From Ancylostoma caninum (Eukaryota; Nematoda; Chromadorea; Rhabditida; Ancylostomatidae): a stretch of DNA of 64,000 nucleotides. Location of the stretch: contig JBAJFG010000232.1 of assembly GCA_037903475.1 (NCBI GenBank), forward strand, positions 310,001-374,000. Reading direction: 5' to 3'. A program made the position numbers and the translations under genes. The notes under the pieces were generated by a model. The model was not told the DNA's origin, did not search any database, and saw only the letters and a list, made by a program, of their open reading frames with translations. Of the stretch, positions 21,345-31,849 are shown piece by piece (the first letter of the stretch is position 1; each line of letters starts with the position of its first letter).

Positions 21345-23520
21345 GGTTTCTTCTTTATGTTTATGAACTATGAACTGCTGAATGGGAAGTTTTCACACCT
21401 TTCCTTCAAGAGGCGCATTTCCAGTAGATGAATTACATTTTTTTTATTGTAACAAATTTAATCCTACACCGCCGTGCCATGGTATCTGTAGATGCGCCCT
21501 GATGCTCGTAACTTTCCTTATGCAAAAGCCGAAGGCACCAGAGGCAGAGTGGAGTAAACGGAAAAAAAGCGTAACTGAGCCCTATAAACAACGGACCCAG
21601 TGAAAGATGCAATTCTTTTCTGTTGCTAGACAAGCATACAACATGTCAGTCATTGATTCTGTTATTTTTGTTCTGGTTTTTGTGCAAATTCTGCAGGATA
21701 CGTAGCCAATCGATTCCTCGAACGCCATTCAAAAACAGCGTGTTGTTTTCGTTGACACATTTCAAGTTTTTCTTGCCCTACTGACTCATCGCTGCGCCTT
21801 TCATCAATTGCACTGCTCGGTATAAGTCAGCTGTCTCCACTTCCGCAATAGAGCCTCATTGTGTCATTTCCTCCTTCTTTAGTATATAGAACCATCAGAT
21901 ATAAGCGCCGAATGGTTATCAGGAACTGATGTCCTGCGTCGTCACATTTCCTTGTAGAATATCTTGCGACCTTGTACACAGTGGCTGAGAAGTGTTGGCG
22001 TATTAACAATAGTATTTTTCTCTTATAAGCCAGAATTATTTTGTGCTCTATTATCGTTGGTACTTTGCTATTGTTTCTGGTACACAACTACATGAGTAAT
22101 CAGTTTAAAAAATTCCTGAGAGACGTTCCTTAACCTTGATATACATCTTTGTCTTCACAGAACCCACGGTTCGCCGTTGGTAGTCCCCGTTAAAATCTGG
22201 CCATGTTGCGGGTTTGCGTAACGCATAGTGTGATTCCGTGATATTTTTGTTCGAAGCGAATGCAAGTTTAACTGCAATCTTTTCCCGACTAATCCACCCT
22301 TTCGGTTTGTCCACTTCTTCGTGGCCCCAGGAATTTCTCTTGTGTTCGCTCAATGGGAACAATCTGGTGTTATTTTCGTTTTGACGCTTTCCACATCATT
22401 CCATCGTTGGATGATCTTCTGAGCCGTAATCGTGAGAGATATCAGCTTTCTTTGTATTAATATTAATATGTACTCTCCAGGCCGCTGTGCGCGCACAGCC
22501 GATTCGCGATAGGCGAACTCTCGCATATAATATGAATATGAACAAATTGTGGATCAGAAGAAAGAACATTTAATGACGTGTTAATCATATGAAGAAACAA
22601 AATGGAATGACCTCTTACATAAGAAAACAGATGCGCTAGATGCCTGTATATTTCGACTAAAACTACGGCCGCATTTTATGCGCTGACTTGGTTGCCCCGT
22701 ACTTTCAATACATTTGTCTTAGTATTATCTAACTACTCAAATCTTTCTCAGTATTTGTGACCGCTTGCCCAAACGCCAATGTCCCGTTTTTATTTTCCGT
22801 ATTGGTATGGGTGTACAAACAACAACGTAGCCGAAAACACCGAGAACCTCTCTAAAAACGTAGAAGCTCCCGTGCGATTTAGTGTAATGAGTGCAGGTGC
22901 ACAATGAGGGGTTAACTCTTCATGGTGTTCGTAACTTCTTTTAGGATGATGTTCAAATTTTCCAATTTTCACAAAGGATACAGCTTCATACTAGGTATGG
23001 ATAAGGGAAGAAATACAAGTTCATATCACTGGCGGACGAAGGAGGGTGGGAAAGAGCGCTTCCCAAGAGTAGGTTGCTGAAATTTCCAAGGATACTTCAT
23101 AAAATACTTTGGAACTTTCTATCAGTTTGTTTTTGAATGTTTGTCTTTACTGTTATCTCCAAATATTTATTTTTCATAATTCAATGTTGGAATTAACATA
23201 AAAGCCTTTGTAATTTCTGTAACCTCAAAGGGGCAGAGACCTCAATTTTTTTCCTACGTTCAGGTGAGACCTCATTTTTCTCACGTAAAATTATTCATCA
23301 CGAAGCTGTTAGCACCATGACAAGAGCTAGCACGAGCGCTACTTCTGTCAACTGAAGCATCGTCGTGTTGGTTGTACAGAATAGGCATTGCAGAGTGGTT
23401 TACTGTAATAACACTGTAATATCTATGAATTATATTGTCGTTCTTTCTTTAATTCTCTGAGACTGCATATCGCTCGTGTATGTAAGCATAAATAAATCAA
23501 AAAAGGTGACTTATTGATTT
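21345..23520. other. No gene recognised
   Basis: No exon chain is visible. A short hairpin-forming GCTGTGCGCGCACAGC lies near 22485, and a fragment resembling the GTGGCGGA-family end lies near 23032. Part of the 3' end should be the promoter of the following ASABF gene. Confidence 0.4.
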
Positions 23521-23560
23521 ATTGATTCATTTTGCAGTGAACCTAACGCGAAAACAAATC

Positions 23561-24206
23561 ATGCAGTACACACTGGTGTTCTCCATCCTCCTCTCCTTAT
23601 TTGTCGCCATTTTCGGTCAAGGCTATCTCTCCACCTGTGCTCGCATGGATATTCCTGGATTGGACAAAGCTGCTCGGGCTTTGTGCATAGCGTCATGCAG
23701 TCTACAGGTATATTCGAGTGAGACTTCATTCCATTCGACATTCGGCTCGATCGAGTGAGGTCAAACAAGTTTTCCAACGAATCGAATTTCGAAAGGCACC
23801 CATTCCATATCGGAGACCCCAACAATTTTCGATAGAAAGTCTGCGCAATTTTGCATAGGAGACAAATATCACTTGAGATACTAAACACAGATATCGCACC
23901 TTTTCTTGTATAGTAACTCTGTTTCGTAGGGTTACAGTAGATGTACGACAATTCTGTTCAGAGCCATTCTTGTATTCGTGCCCATACGGTAACTTTGCTG
24001 CTGTTTGGTTACGAGAAGAACACGACTGGACGAAAAATATTTGTCACCTTGCCTCGTTCCGAAGCAATCGATTATTGATTTTTCAGAACTGCGCCACTGG
24101 TAACTGCGAAGTACGAGAAGGAAGGAAAACTTGTGTATGCTCACGATGCAAAGACGGTGGCAATGTTCCATTAGATAAACTAATAGGTATTGCAAGCAAA
24201 TTTTAA
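23561..24206 (+). CDS. ASABF-type antimicrobial peptide precursor, copy 1
   Basis: Two exons, 23561-23707 and 24087-24206, join in phase 0 (CTACAG|GTATATTC, TTTTTCAG|AACTGC) to encode 88 residues. Residues 1-19 form a typical signal peptide; the mature part carries eight cysteines at 26, 42, 46, 51, 56, 65, 67 and 70. The spacing C-x15-C-x3-C-x4-C-x4-C-x8-C-x-C-x2-C and the sequence CARMDIPGLDKAA closely fit the Ascaris ASABF family of cysteine-stabilised alpha-beta peptides, which kill bacteria by membrane damage. The family is secreted in intestine, body wall and pseudocoelom. A TTTTGCAG acceptor at 23530-23537 could receive the spliced leader. Activity is inferred from the family; the fit of sequence and intron position is strong. 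Confidence 0.88.
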
Positions 24207-24599
24207 TGCCTAAAGAATTGTAATTCGGTCGATGCTGGTAGTAGCGTTTGTGCTTTCATTAAGAGGAATTCGAATGTCAAATTCATCATATTTTGTCAGT
24301 GTACTCTATCGAATATACATATTTGTTTTTTTTTCTCTGTTAAATGCAAGCTCAGATTCCTGATATTCAGGTGTTGTGAAGATCAAAGTTTATTTGTTCG
24401 TATCTCTAACGAGATATAATGATTATATGTATTTGCGAACTCGTATATGTAACTTGTTCAGTCGATAAATGTACATAAAGGAGTCATGCCAATCACAGAT
24501 GTAATTGCGAAGAAGTACAATGAAGAAATTTGCACGTTTGTAGCTGCTTATGCAAAAAAAATTTTCACCAAGAATAGAAGTATACGGCCAATAGCGGCT

Positions 24600-24740
24600 C
24601 GAGCACTTAACATGCCCGCCTTGAAAAGGTGCGCTACTAATTAAAAATAGTTTTTCAGAAGTAAAGAATCGGAGAATACGAAATAAACATATCTTCTGAC
24701 GCGCCATGAAGTGCTCTTTCACACGAATGCACACGCCGCG
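24600..24740 (+). repeat. Inverted dispersed repeat, partner at 49321-49465
   Basis: Sequence from GAGCACTTAACATGCCCGCC to GAAGTGCTCTTTCACACGAATGCACA is present in reverse orientation at 49321-49465 with scattered differences and small gaps. No coding potential is recognised. The two copies are 25 kb apart, the second lying in an intron of the second cathepsin B gene. Confidence 0.6.
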
Positions 24741-25799
24741 CCAAAAATGGTGACAGTGGAGAAAACAGAGGAAGAAAGAAAAACGAATGCAGTGGACATT
24801 TATAATTCCTCAACCTAATATGTATTACGACGATAACTTCATGGGAAATAGTCGTCATATTTGCCGTATTCATTGCTCATGTTTGGCTGTTTATCGTATG
24901 CTAGTCCCTGAGTAGGCAAATTGCTGGCTGTCCATGTTCAGAAGTGGAAAAAAATTGATACACTATTAAATTGGTATACTCGTGCGACTACGACATACTT
25001 GCCATGTTCATGCTTAGCACATGGAAAATTTCAGCGGACGAGGCTCCACCGACACATCGATAAAAATAACGAGAAAATCAGAGAAGTCGATAAGTCATTA
25101 AACAATGAAAAGGAAAAGATATGCTGGCTTACACAGCAAACAAGGTAGCGTCGCGTTAACGTTAAACTTGGGTAATTGAACCTATATTAAATGAGTGAAA
25201 CAAACAAATACGACATGAAAGATCTGAGCGGAATTAGCGGATTTCAAGTACTTTTCTCCTGAATTTCTTCCAAAATTGTGCGGAAAGACATTCGTATTCT
25301 GGTATTAGTTAGTAAAATGCGAAACACCAAAAACAAGGAAAGAATGTGTCAAATCCACTGGAATTTCGGGAATTGGAAGGGAATTCGCTTTTTGCGGAAC
25401 TTTCAGTGGATCCTGCTCAAAATAGCACGGAACGTGAACTTGTGCAGAACTTGCTTATTTTCCATCTAGTTTGTGGGTTAATTCTGCTCGAATCGAAAAA
25501 AAAGCCAATTCAAAGCAGAGTTTGCTTAATTCCGATGTGCTTCTTTTGGAGATAGCAAGTTTTCCAAAAGTTTTCTGCTGAGAATTCGAAAAAAAAATGC
25601 AAAATACAAATATAAAAAACCGAAGAACGAACGTAGTTTGGTCGCATTTTCCACCAAAGTCTGTGAAGGTTTATTTTTGTCGGTGCACATTTTATTTTGT
25701 TTACTTCAATGTAGCTTGCTCTACTGTATCTTTATGGAAATGAAGACAGTGAACAGCTTTCTTGGATACACGAAAGAAGTTGAATCTAATGATCTTCTC

Positions 25800-26125
25800 T
25801 TAGAAGCGGACTCCCGGTCGAGAAGGCTTAGTGAATCTACTGGCACTTTTGGGGCAGCCATCACATACGCAGTCCTTCGTGCTCCCTAGCCCTATGCATC
25901 TACCCGTCTCGCATTTCTGAAATTGAGAGTATACTAGTCACAGTGTGTCATAGTTTGCTGCTAAATGTCGTTCACCTTCAGTCTGCATGCGCTGACGCAC
26001 ATCAAACCAACAATTACATGTTCAGTTTTGGGTTCGGCACCGTTTGGGGGGCAGATAAACTTGTCGTTACTGCTGGTTAGATCCACTACGGCGGTGACTA
26101 GCAGCAACACTAGTAGATATTTCAT
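25800..26125 (-). CDS. ASABF-type antimicrobial peptide precursor, copy 2
   Basis: Two minus-strand exons, 26125-25976 and 25916-25800, are separated by a 59-base intron (CTGAAG|GTGAACG, AATTTCAG|AAATGC). They encode 88 residues: a signal peptide MKYLLVLLLVTAVVDL.., then eight cysteines at 25, 43, 47, 52, 57, 66, 68 and 71. Spacing is C-x17-C-x3-C-x4-C-x4-C-x8-C-x-C-x2-C, the same framework and intron position as the copy at 23561. Residues between cysteines are quite different from copy 1 and the first loop lacks the ARMD..GL motif, so it is a diverged paralogue. The C terminus is a basic, serine- and proline-containing tail ending VRF. Because both exons are short the gene is easy to miss by open-frame length. 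Confidence 0.8.
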
Positions 26126-26129
26126 TTCT

Positions 26130-27005
26130 ACACTGGAACGATAATATTTGCGATCAAATTCTTTAAAACATGGAAAAAATTAAGGAAATATCTGGATGAG
26201 GAATGAGGGCGTATTCGCTGAAAAGAAGGTCCTGCACCTGCTTAAATACCCCGAGAAAAGCTTAGTATTAGAATCAAATTTCTTCTTTTATTCCATAATA
26301 AAGATGGCAATTATAATTTTCACTTCATCTGAATGTGAAACGATTTAGCTGGCATTGAAATCCACACTTTTTCCCGTAGTGCCTTCAGGGCAGTTAATTA
26401 ATTGTGAATGAGCATGGCATGAACCTCTGCTGAGCAATTTCAAGAACTTTGAACCACCTATGCTTGAATCGTTGTAGTTTCGAAAGATGCTATGTTTGTT
26501 GACGAAAACATAAAAATCTTCCACGACAAGATCAATAAATTCCGATTTTTTTCCATGGCTTTTCATGTTTTAAAGCAGCATACAGCATACATAATAATGG
26601 TTTCCACCGTTTTCACATACATTATGGCAATCCCGGTGGCGAGGCATACATTGATCACCATTGAAGCTTAGTCACTACTTTTCGCTAGACTAAAAAAAGA
26701 AATGGAAGGAGTTAAAGTGGGTGGATTACTATAAGTTCACTTCTGCTCTCTGTATTTCCGAACCACAAAAGGAACCTATGTTTTTTTTTCTTGTTCAGAG
26801 AATTCGCTAGGCCGTTAGTCGAAATAGCGTTCCATGGAAACTTTGACTTAGTCACAACTATCAAGCTTTTTTCCACTTCAAAGATCGATGAGAGCAAAGG
26901 GCTGCCTGGTTGCGTCAAAATTGCGTCAATTCAAAATGCGTAGGTTGTATGCAGGACTCCTTATGTACAGTCCTTCTCAAATAAGACTGATTCCGTGACC
27001 GCTGA
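26130..27005. other. Upstream of ASABF copy 2; no other gene seen
   Basis: Should hold the promoter of the minus-strand ASABF gene. A stretch from about 26180 to 26290 (GATGAGGAATGA..GTATTCGCTGAAA..CTTAAATA..TTTCTTCTTTTATT) is repeated upstream of the fourth ASABF gene at about 51930-52020, suggesting shared 5' regulatory sequence. A CAGTCCTTCTCAAA MITE-like end lies at about 26970. Confidence 0.55.
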
Positions 27006-27009
27006 AACG

Positions 27010-27640
27010 CGGTAGGAGCTTAAAGACAAGGTCCGGTCAAAATCCTGCCCACCCAGGTTTTTTGCTCTATGGAGTCCAAACCATATGTGTAGCACGTATC
27101 TCAAGTTTGAGACCTCGGTATATGCTCTATCGCTAGATATGGGACAAAACGTCCGAGGCTTACTTCAGCTGTGGGAAAACGCGCTCCAACCGACAAAGGA
27201 TGCGCTCGTTTATACTGGACAACAATGGACGCTCAGATATATGCAGCCATATATCGTATATCTGAGCGTTGCATATATCTGAGCGTCTCACCGTCCCACC
27301 CCATCGAACGGACTACCGTTCCCTTGAATTTGAATTTTTTCCTACGACGCCACAATGGACTGCATGTGGGGCGCGCCGTATAACGTCATTTGAAAGCACG
27401 GACACCGCAAACCCGCAAACGCCGTGCCGAAATTGGTCAATGGAAAGCGTTTGTTGTGGGACCTTTTCAGGGGTGTTTCTACAATTTTCGTCCAAGGCGT
27501 CGCCGTGAGCTACGAATCCAATAGCAATTCGGGAGGGAGAAGGAATTTTGCCCGGACCTTGTCTTTAATGATGGATGCGGAGAGACGCCACGAACCTTCT
27601 GCCGCGAGGATATGAAGCCGCACGCGCAATCCGTCTACCT
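27010..27640 (-). repeat. Dispersed repeat family A, copy 2
   Basis: Second copy of the repeat at 14005-14560 in the same orientation, with a shared head (CAGGTTTTTTGCTCTATGG..CCAAACCATATGTGTAGCACGTAT) and a conserved minus-strand frame (DQF, VCGF, LSND, PHAV). It contains the short perfect palindrome at 27228-27287, absent from copy 1. Confidence 0.6.
27228..27287. repeat. Perfect 17-bp hairpin arms
   Basis: GACGCTCAGATATATGC (27228-27244) is followed 26 bases later by its exact reverse complement (27271-27287). A third, partial copy of TATCTGAGCGTT lies in the loop. It may be a nested tiny MITE or an alternating-stem structure. Confidence 0.7.
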
Positions 27641-27679
27641 TTTCAACAAGGGCTGTACCATCAAACACTTGTGTTTATT

Positions 27680-28050
27680 AACGGTTGGGATCCTGTTGGC
27701 AAATGATTGTGGCAGCTTACTTGCAATATCACATATGTCGTTAAGCTGCTAGTTGAGCATAGTGTACGGGACTAGGTGGTGTTACATAGGTCGTAGCGGC
27801 ATGGTTGGTAGCTAAGGGACCTCCAGTGCAATTGCTTATTGTGTGTTAAGTAGCAAATGAACTTACGCATTCTGACGCAATCCAGTCGTGCTACCAGCCT
27901 AGGCGGGTTACACGTCCCGTCTATCTCAGACCGCGTGTTTCCTAGTGGATGCTCCGCTGGAGAGTTGGAGGTCTGCTGTCCGATCTTTTCGACAAGGCCT
28001 CTACAGGGTGACGTTGCCCAGCGATCATGACGGTTTGTGACCATGGCGTC
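27680..28050 (-). repeat. Dispersed repeat family B, copy 2 (inverted)
   Basis: Inverted relative of 20130-20575, sharing AACGGTTGGGATCCTGTTGG, CATATGTCGTTAAGCTG and CACACAATAAGCAATTGCAC-like segments in reverse order. No gene is recognised in it. Confidence 0.65.
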
Positions 28051-28054
28051 TTTG

Positions 28055-29040
28055 CAACAGCGTCTGCTTCTCAGCTTTCATTTCTGAAACATTTATTGAG
28101 TTGTTCCTAAACGTATTACATAGTACTGTCCCATAAGACCTAACCTAAAGGAAGACAGAATCTTTGCGAATTGCTCTGTTGTCTCGCCACGACGTTGTGC
28201 GCCTGATCGGAACATAGAGCATGTCGTCGAACGACTAAGTAGATTGGTTGATTTAGTTGAAATATTGAGTAATCATTATGTTATGTCATTACATCTGTAT
28301 GTTGTAATGTTATCTCATGGGAGATTCGCTGATAGCGGCGAGGGAATGCGCGTCACAAATACCATTCTTCGCGTATAAAGCATCCCCCGTCGCTGGAGGC
28401 GCGTGGTTGGTTTTCTCTTTCATTTGATTTACTAATGTAAATCACTTTAATATCGCGTTATTCCTTTTTGTATGTATTGATCAAGTTTCTCATCTTTTTC
28501 GTGTTAAGAAAATGGTAATAAAAGGTTTAATTATCTAAGTTTGAGGTACTGACCAAACGATCCCGCGTGGCAGAAAAATTCGCGTGTCAGTCACTTCAGG
28601 GCATTTCCCATGGAGCGGCAATCAAAATTAGAGGACCCAGTCAGCCAAATCATGCTGCTGGGCGTTCTAACCTCATTAGGTTAGTAGTCCCTGGAATTTA
28701 CTAACTCTCGCTCGGAAGAGTAGCGGTGAAGCCACAGCAGATATCGCTTGTCGTTTACAAACGCAATTAACTCTCTGCACGCCAGAAGAATACTTAAACA
28801 AGCCCATACTACATTTCGATTCAGCTTCTATCGATACGGCTTCCAATGGGCCAGCAAGAACTTCTACAGTCAAACTCAGAGGAACACTTCGATTACTCAA
28901 AAAGGACATACCGGTCGAAGAAGGCTCGAAGGCATCAACAACAGTAAGTCATTATTCACATCATCCGCAGATAGAGTTTCAAACAACCTCATAGCACTCT
29001 TTGAGCGCTTCCCTGGTTTCTTTGTGAATCTGCATATCCT
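28055..29040. other. No gene clearly recognised
   Basis: Open frames overlap on both strands between 28680 and 29040 (one plus-strand frame continues into the possible secreted protein exon at 29045). None carries a motif I can name. Confidence 0.35.
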
Positions 29041-29044
29041 GAAG

Positions 29045-29431
29045 ATGGTATTTCCATTATTGGCTGTTCTGATACTTCTCGTGTTTTGTTGTGGACATGT
29101 TGCTAAGCCATTTCCAAATGCTTTCGAAATCAAAAAGTAAAAAAAGTAAAAGAAAGTGGGAAAATTTGCCTAAATTACTCTTGGAGAAGTTTCTGTAAGA
29201 ATGTCCTACGGAATTTGTTTGAAAGATCGATAATGTTCATGTGTCGCATTTTGTTAATGTTGTTAGTTTTGATCCTTATTTTCATTTGTTATTCTGTACG
29301 GCATTGCTCGCCTATTCAGGAACCATTGTTGGAAGAATAGTATTGTAATGGTGGAGACGCCAGCAATCATTTCCGCTTATAAACCCGCTAGAATGTCTTG
29401 TCAGTGGAGTAGGCTTTCCTCTTTTTTGTGA
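29045..29431 (+). CDS. Possible small secreted protein, two exons
   Basis: Exon 1 (29045-29136) begins MVFPLLAVLILLVFCCGH, a good signal peptide, and ends before GTAAAAAAAG. Exon 2 (29320-29431) follows CCTATTCAG. The join is in phase and gives 67 residues, with NHCWKN at the start of exon 2 and a stop overlapped by AATAAA (29432-29437). The family is unknown. Alternatives are that the upstream open frame from 28748 belongs to it, or that this is chance. Support comes only from signal peptide, phase and the poly(A) signal. Confidence 0.35.
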
Positions 29432-29723
29432 AATAAACCTCGCGTTCAACCCTTCGAGTTCATTACATCGCGTACGAGTCAACATCCAATCACTAGTCCT
29501 GGATATCTTCTACGTTAGGAGAAATACAAAAAAAAACCTTGCTTTTTGCCTTGCGTATCTGGATCCTCCAACAAAATCGGCCAGTTCCTTCTTCTTATAT
29601 GATGTGATAACCATAGACCATTGTCATTTATTTCAGCTATAGTATAGTAATTGTAGTTATACGTTCTTCAATATGAACATGGCTAAATGTGAACCACTAC
29701 ACTTACCAAGTGAAGTGAACATA

Positions 29724-29980
29724 CAGTGGAGGTCAATGACGGTGGCCCATCCGCGGCCTCGGGAAGGACGCCGCGCAACCACACCGCGCGCGCCGGCATT
29801 GGTGGCGTCTGCCGCCAGAATGCTATTCCGAGACGCTTTCATTCCCGATTCGGTCAAAAATCCTTGAGACGGGTAGAAAAATTGCTAGAAATAGCATAAC
29901 AAATGCAAAAGACATCGGCCATAGCCCGGGCGGCGTCCTTCTTGAGCCCGCGGATGGACCACCGTCATTGACGTCCACTG
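29724..29980. mobile_element. TA-flanked MITE, CAGTGGACGTC family, copy 1
   Basis: Ends read CAGTGGAGGTCAATGACGGT and ACCGTCATTGACGTCCACTG, flanked by TA on both sides. Subterminal CCATCCGCGG..CCGCGGATGG is also inverted. Relatives are at 44722-44989 and, as a shortened copy, at 63567-63656. This is consistent with a Tc1/mariner-mobilised non-autonomous family. Confidence 0.8.
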
Positions 29981-30006
29981 TATACACGCTGAATATTGTA
30001 ATGTAG

Positions 30007-30076
30007 TTGAATTTTTCCTTTAGCGGCTGCATACACAAATATTGAATTTTTCCCTTAGCGGCTGCATACACAAATA
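30007..30076 (+). repeat. Two-copy 35-bp tandem repeat
   Basis: TTGAATTTTTCC.TTAGCGGC plus TGCATACACAAATA is repeated head to tail (30007-30041, 30042-30076) with one difference. Confidence 0.9.
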
Positions 30077-30079
30077 AAG

Positions 30080-31495
30080 TGCCAATTAATCATAATGTAT
30101 ATATACCTAATGTAAAATTCATCTCTTCGTATGTTTATCAGCAATCGCATATATGTAACGATCCAAAGAGTAGACGCAGATGAAACCTATACCATTCGAC
30201 TCAGAATCTTGTACTCTAGTGCAACTTCGAGGGGCTTTGCCAGCTGCTCTCTAACTAAGACTGCTAGAATTTAACTTTGCTAAACAGAGGGTTGGAAGTA
30301 ATTTGCCAAAGAATTTTATGAGACTGATACGTTCAAACTTTACTGGTTTATTTGCTACGTGCTTATCCTCTACCACATGACGTCGCTTTGCGGAGAGTGC
30401 TCCTTCCTGCTCGAATAAGAGGAGGAAACAAGTTATTTTGGATAGAAACAAACTTTTAATAGAGCACTCCGTGGTCTGTCGATTCGCGCCTAATTTTCAC
30501 CCATATTTCTTTGGCCGAACCAGTAGAAAGAATGTCGTCTAAAACTATCTGTCGCATGCAATTTGCAGTTTGACAGAATTCAATTGATATTTACTTTTTT
30601 AATACACCTGAAAGGTGTGCCCATATGGCAGGTGTTAGTAATAGAATAATGACAAGTCCACATGAAAGAAATTAAACTATCAAACGGAAGTAGATGTTAG
30701 GAACAATAAAAACACACAAAGAACTCATTACTATAGGAAATGAAAACGTGTATAAGGCCAGTCTTGAAACCCGCTTTTTTTAATGTATAGCACCTTGTAG
30801 AACGTATGGATGAGACAGGAACCGTGTTATTGTTTACTATTGAAATGTGGGGACATCATTTCTACAAACTAGATGTGATTCCACCAGAAAGCTGCATCCT
30901 GAGATTCTATTACTGTTTTCGTTCCAAGTCCAAACTCCCCAGACAGTTTCAACTCCGGCAACAGAGCAATATGCAGGTGAAGTAGCTCAAAACATTCAGT
31001 CAATTTCATTTCGGGCAGGGTGAACGTTACCCTATAAGCTGACTCACATAGCGGAAACAATGACTCTTCAATAACCTTCACACTGAATTGCGATAGCATC
31101 GCTGCCAAAAGGAGGCTGCTATGAAGGTCACACTTTTTCGTACACTTTATTCCTCATAGTTGACCCTATGAAGCGATAAATACTTGTATTGCTGCGATTT
31201 TAATAAGTACAGTATAGTTACGATAGGAATTTCTTTATATGCTGTTCGTATCATCACGCAAAAATCCAAGGGCCTCATGTACCGTTTAGGTTATCCAGGG
31301 TAAACGTGTCAACACACCAAAATTTACCAACTTTCAACAGGTGTGTCAGAAAGATGAGCAATTTTAATTTTGCAGCTGGGCGCATATTTTCTTCTCTCTA
31401 CATTTTTTCCATATTTGTCTATATCTATTTATTTTCTTTATGTTATATCTCATTATATTCCTCACTTCTATATTTATATATAATTACTTGTTCTC
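30080..31495. other. No gene clearly recognised
   Basis: A minus-strand frame at 30869-31108 has gene-like composition (FSVKVIEESLFPLCESAYRV onward to FWWNHI) but no recognisable family or partner exon. The last 200 bases are AT-rich and should include the promoter of the following ASABF gene. Confidence 0.35.
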
Positions 31496-31498
31496 ACA

Positions 31499-31846
31499 AT
31501 GACAAGTTCAGCGATGCGACTCCTATTCGTTATTTGTTTACTATTCATTCTTGCCAGCGAAGTAGTATGGTGTAAACAGGAGAAGCCATGCACTTTATAC
31601 CACAACGTCGCAATTGGCTCAAAGTTCTGTCGACTGCAGTGTAAAGGCGTGGTATGTAGCATATGTGACTTGAGATTTGATAACAGGCAGCATTACTATT
31701 ACTTGTAAATCAATTCGTTTTGTCTCTAGAACTGCGGTGGTGGCTACTGCACACTGAGGAATTCACGAAAAACATGTTTGTGCACTATCTGCAGGGACAA
31801 AGGTGGCGACAACATCGAACTAGCCGTGCTCAGAGGAGAGCAGTAA
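31499..31846 (+). CDS. ASABF-type antimicrobial peptide precursor, copy 3
   Basis: Two exons, 31499-31651 and 31730-31846, are separated by a 78-base intron (GGCGTG|GTATGT, TCTCTAG|AACTGC) and encode 89 residues, or 84 if the second ATG at 31514 is used; the latter gives the tidier signal peptide MRLLFVICLLFILASEVVWC. Eight framework cysteines follow at 31, 44, 48, 53, 58, 67, 69 and 72, with the spacing C-x12-C-x3-C-x4-C-x4-C-x8-C-x-C-x2-C. The second exon shares NC.{2}GYC..R...KTC.C with copy 1, so these two same-strand genes look closest. The first loop is shortened. AATAAA occurs at 31912-31917. Function as a secreted antibacterial peptide is inferred from the family. Confidence 0.85.
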
Positions 31847-31849
31847 TGA

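Noticed and set aside
30869..31108. Minus-strand 79-codon frame with gene-like composition
   Set aside because: I could not relate it to any family or connect it to another exon.
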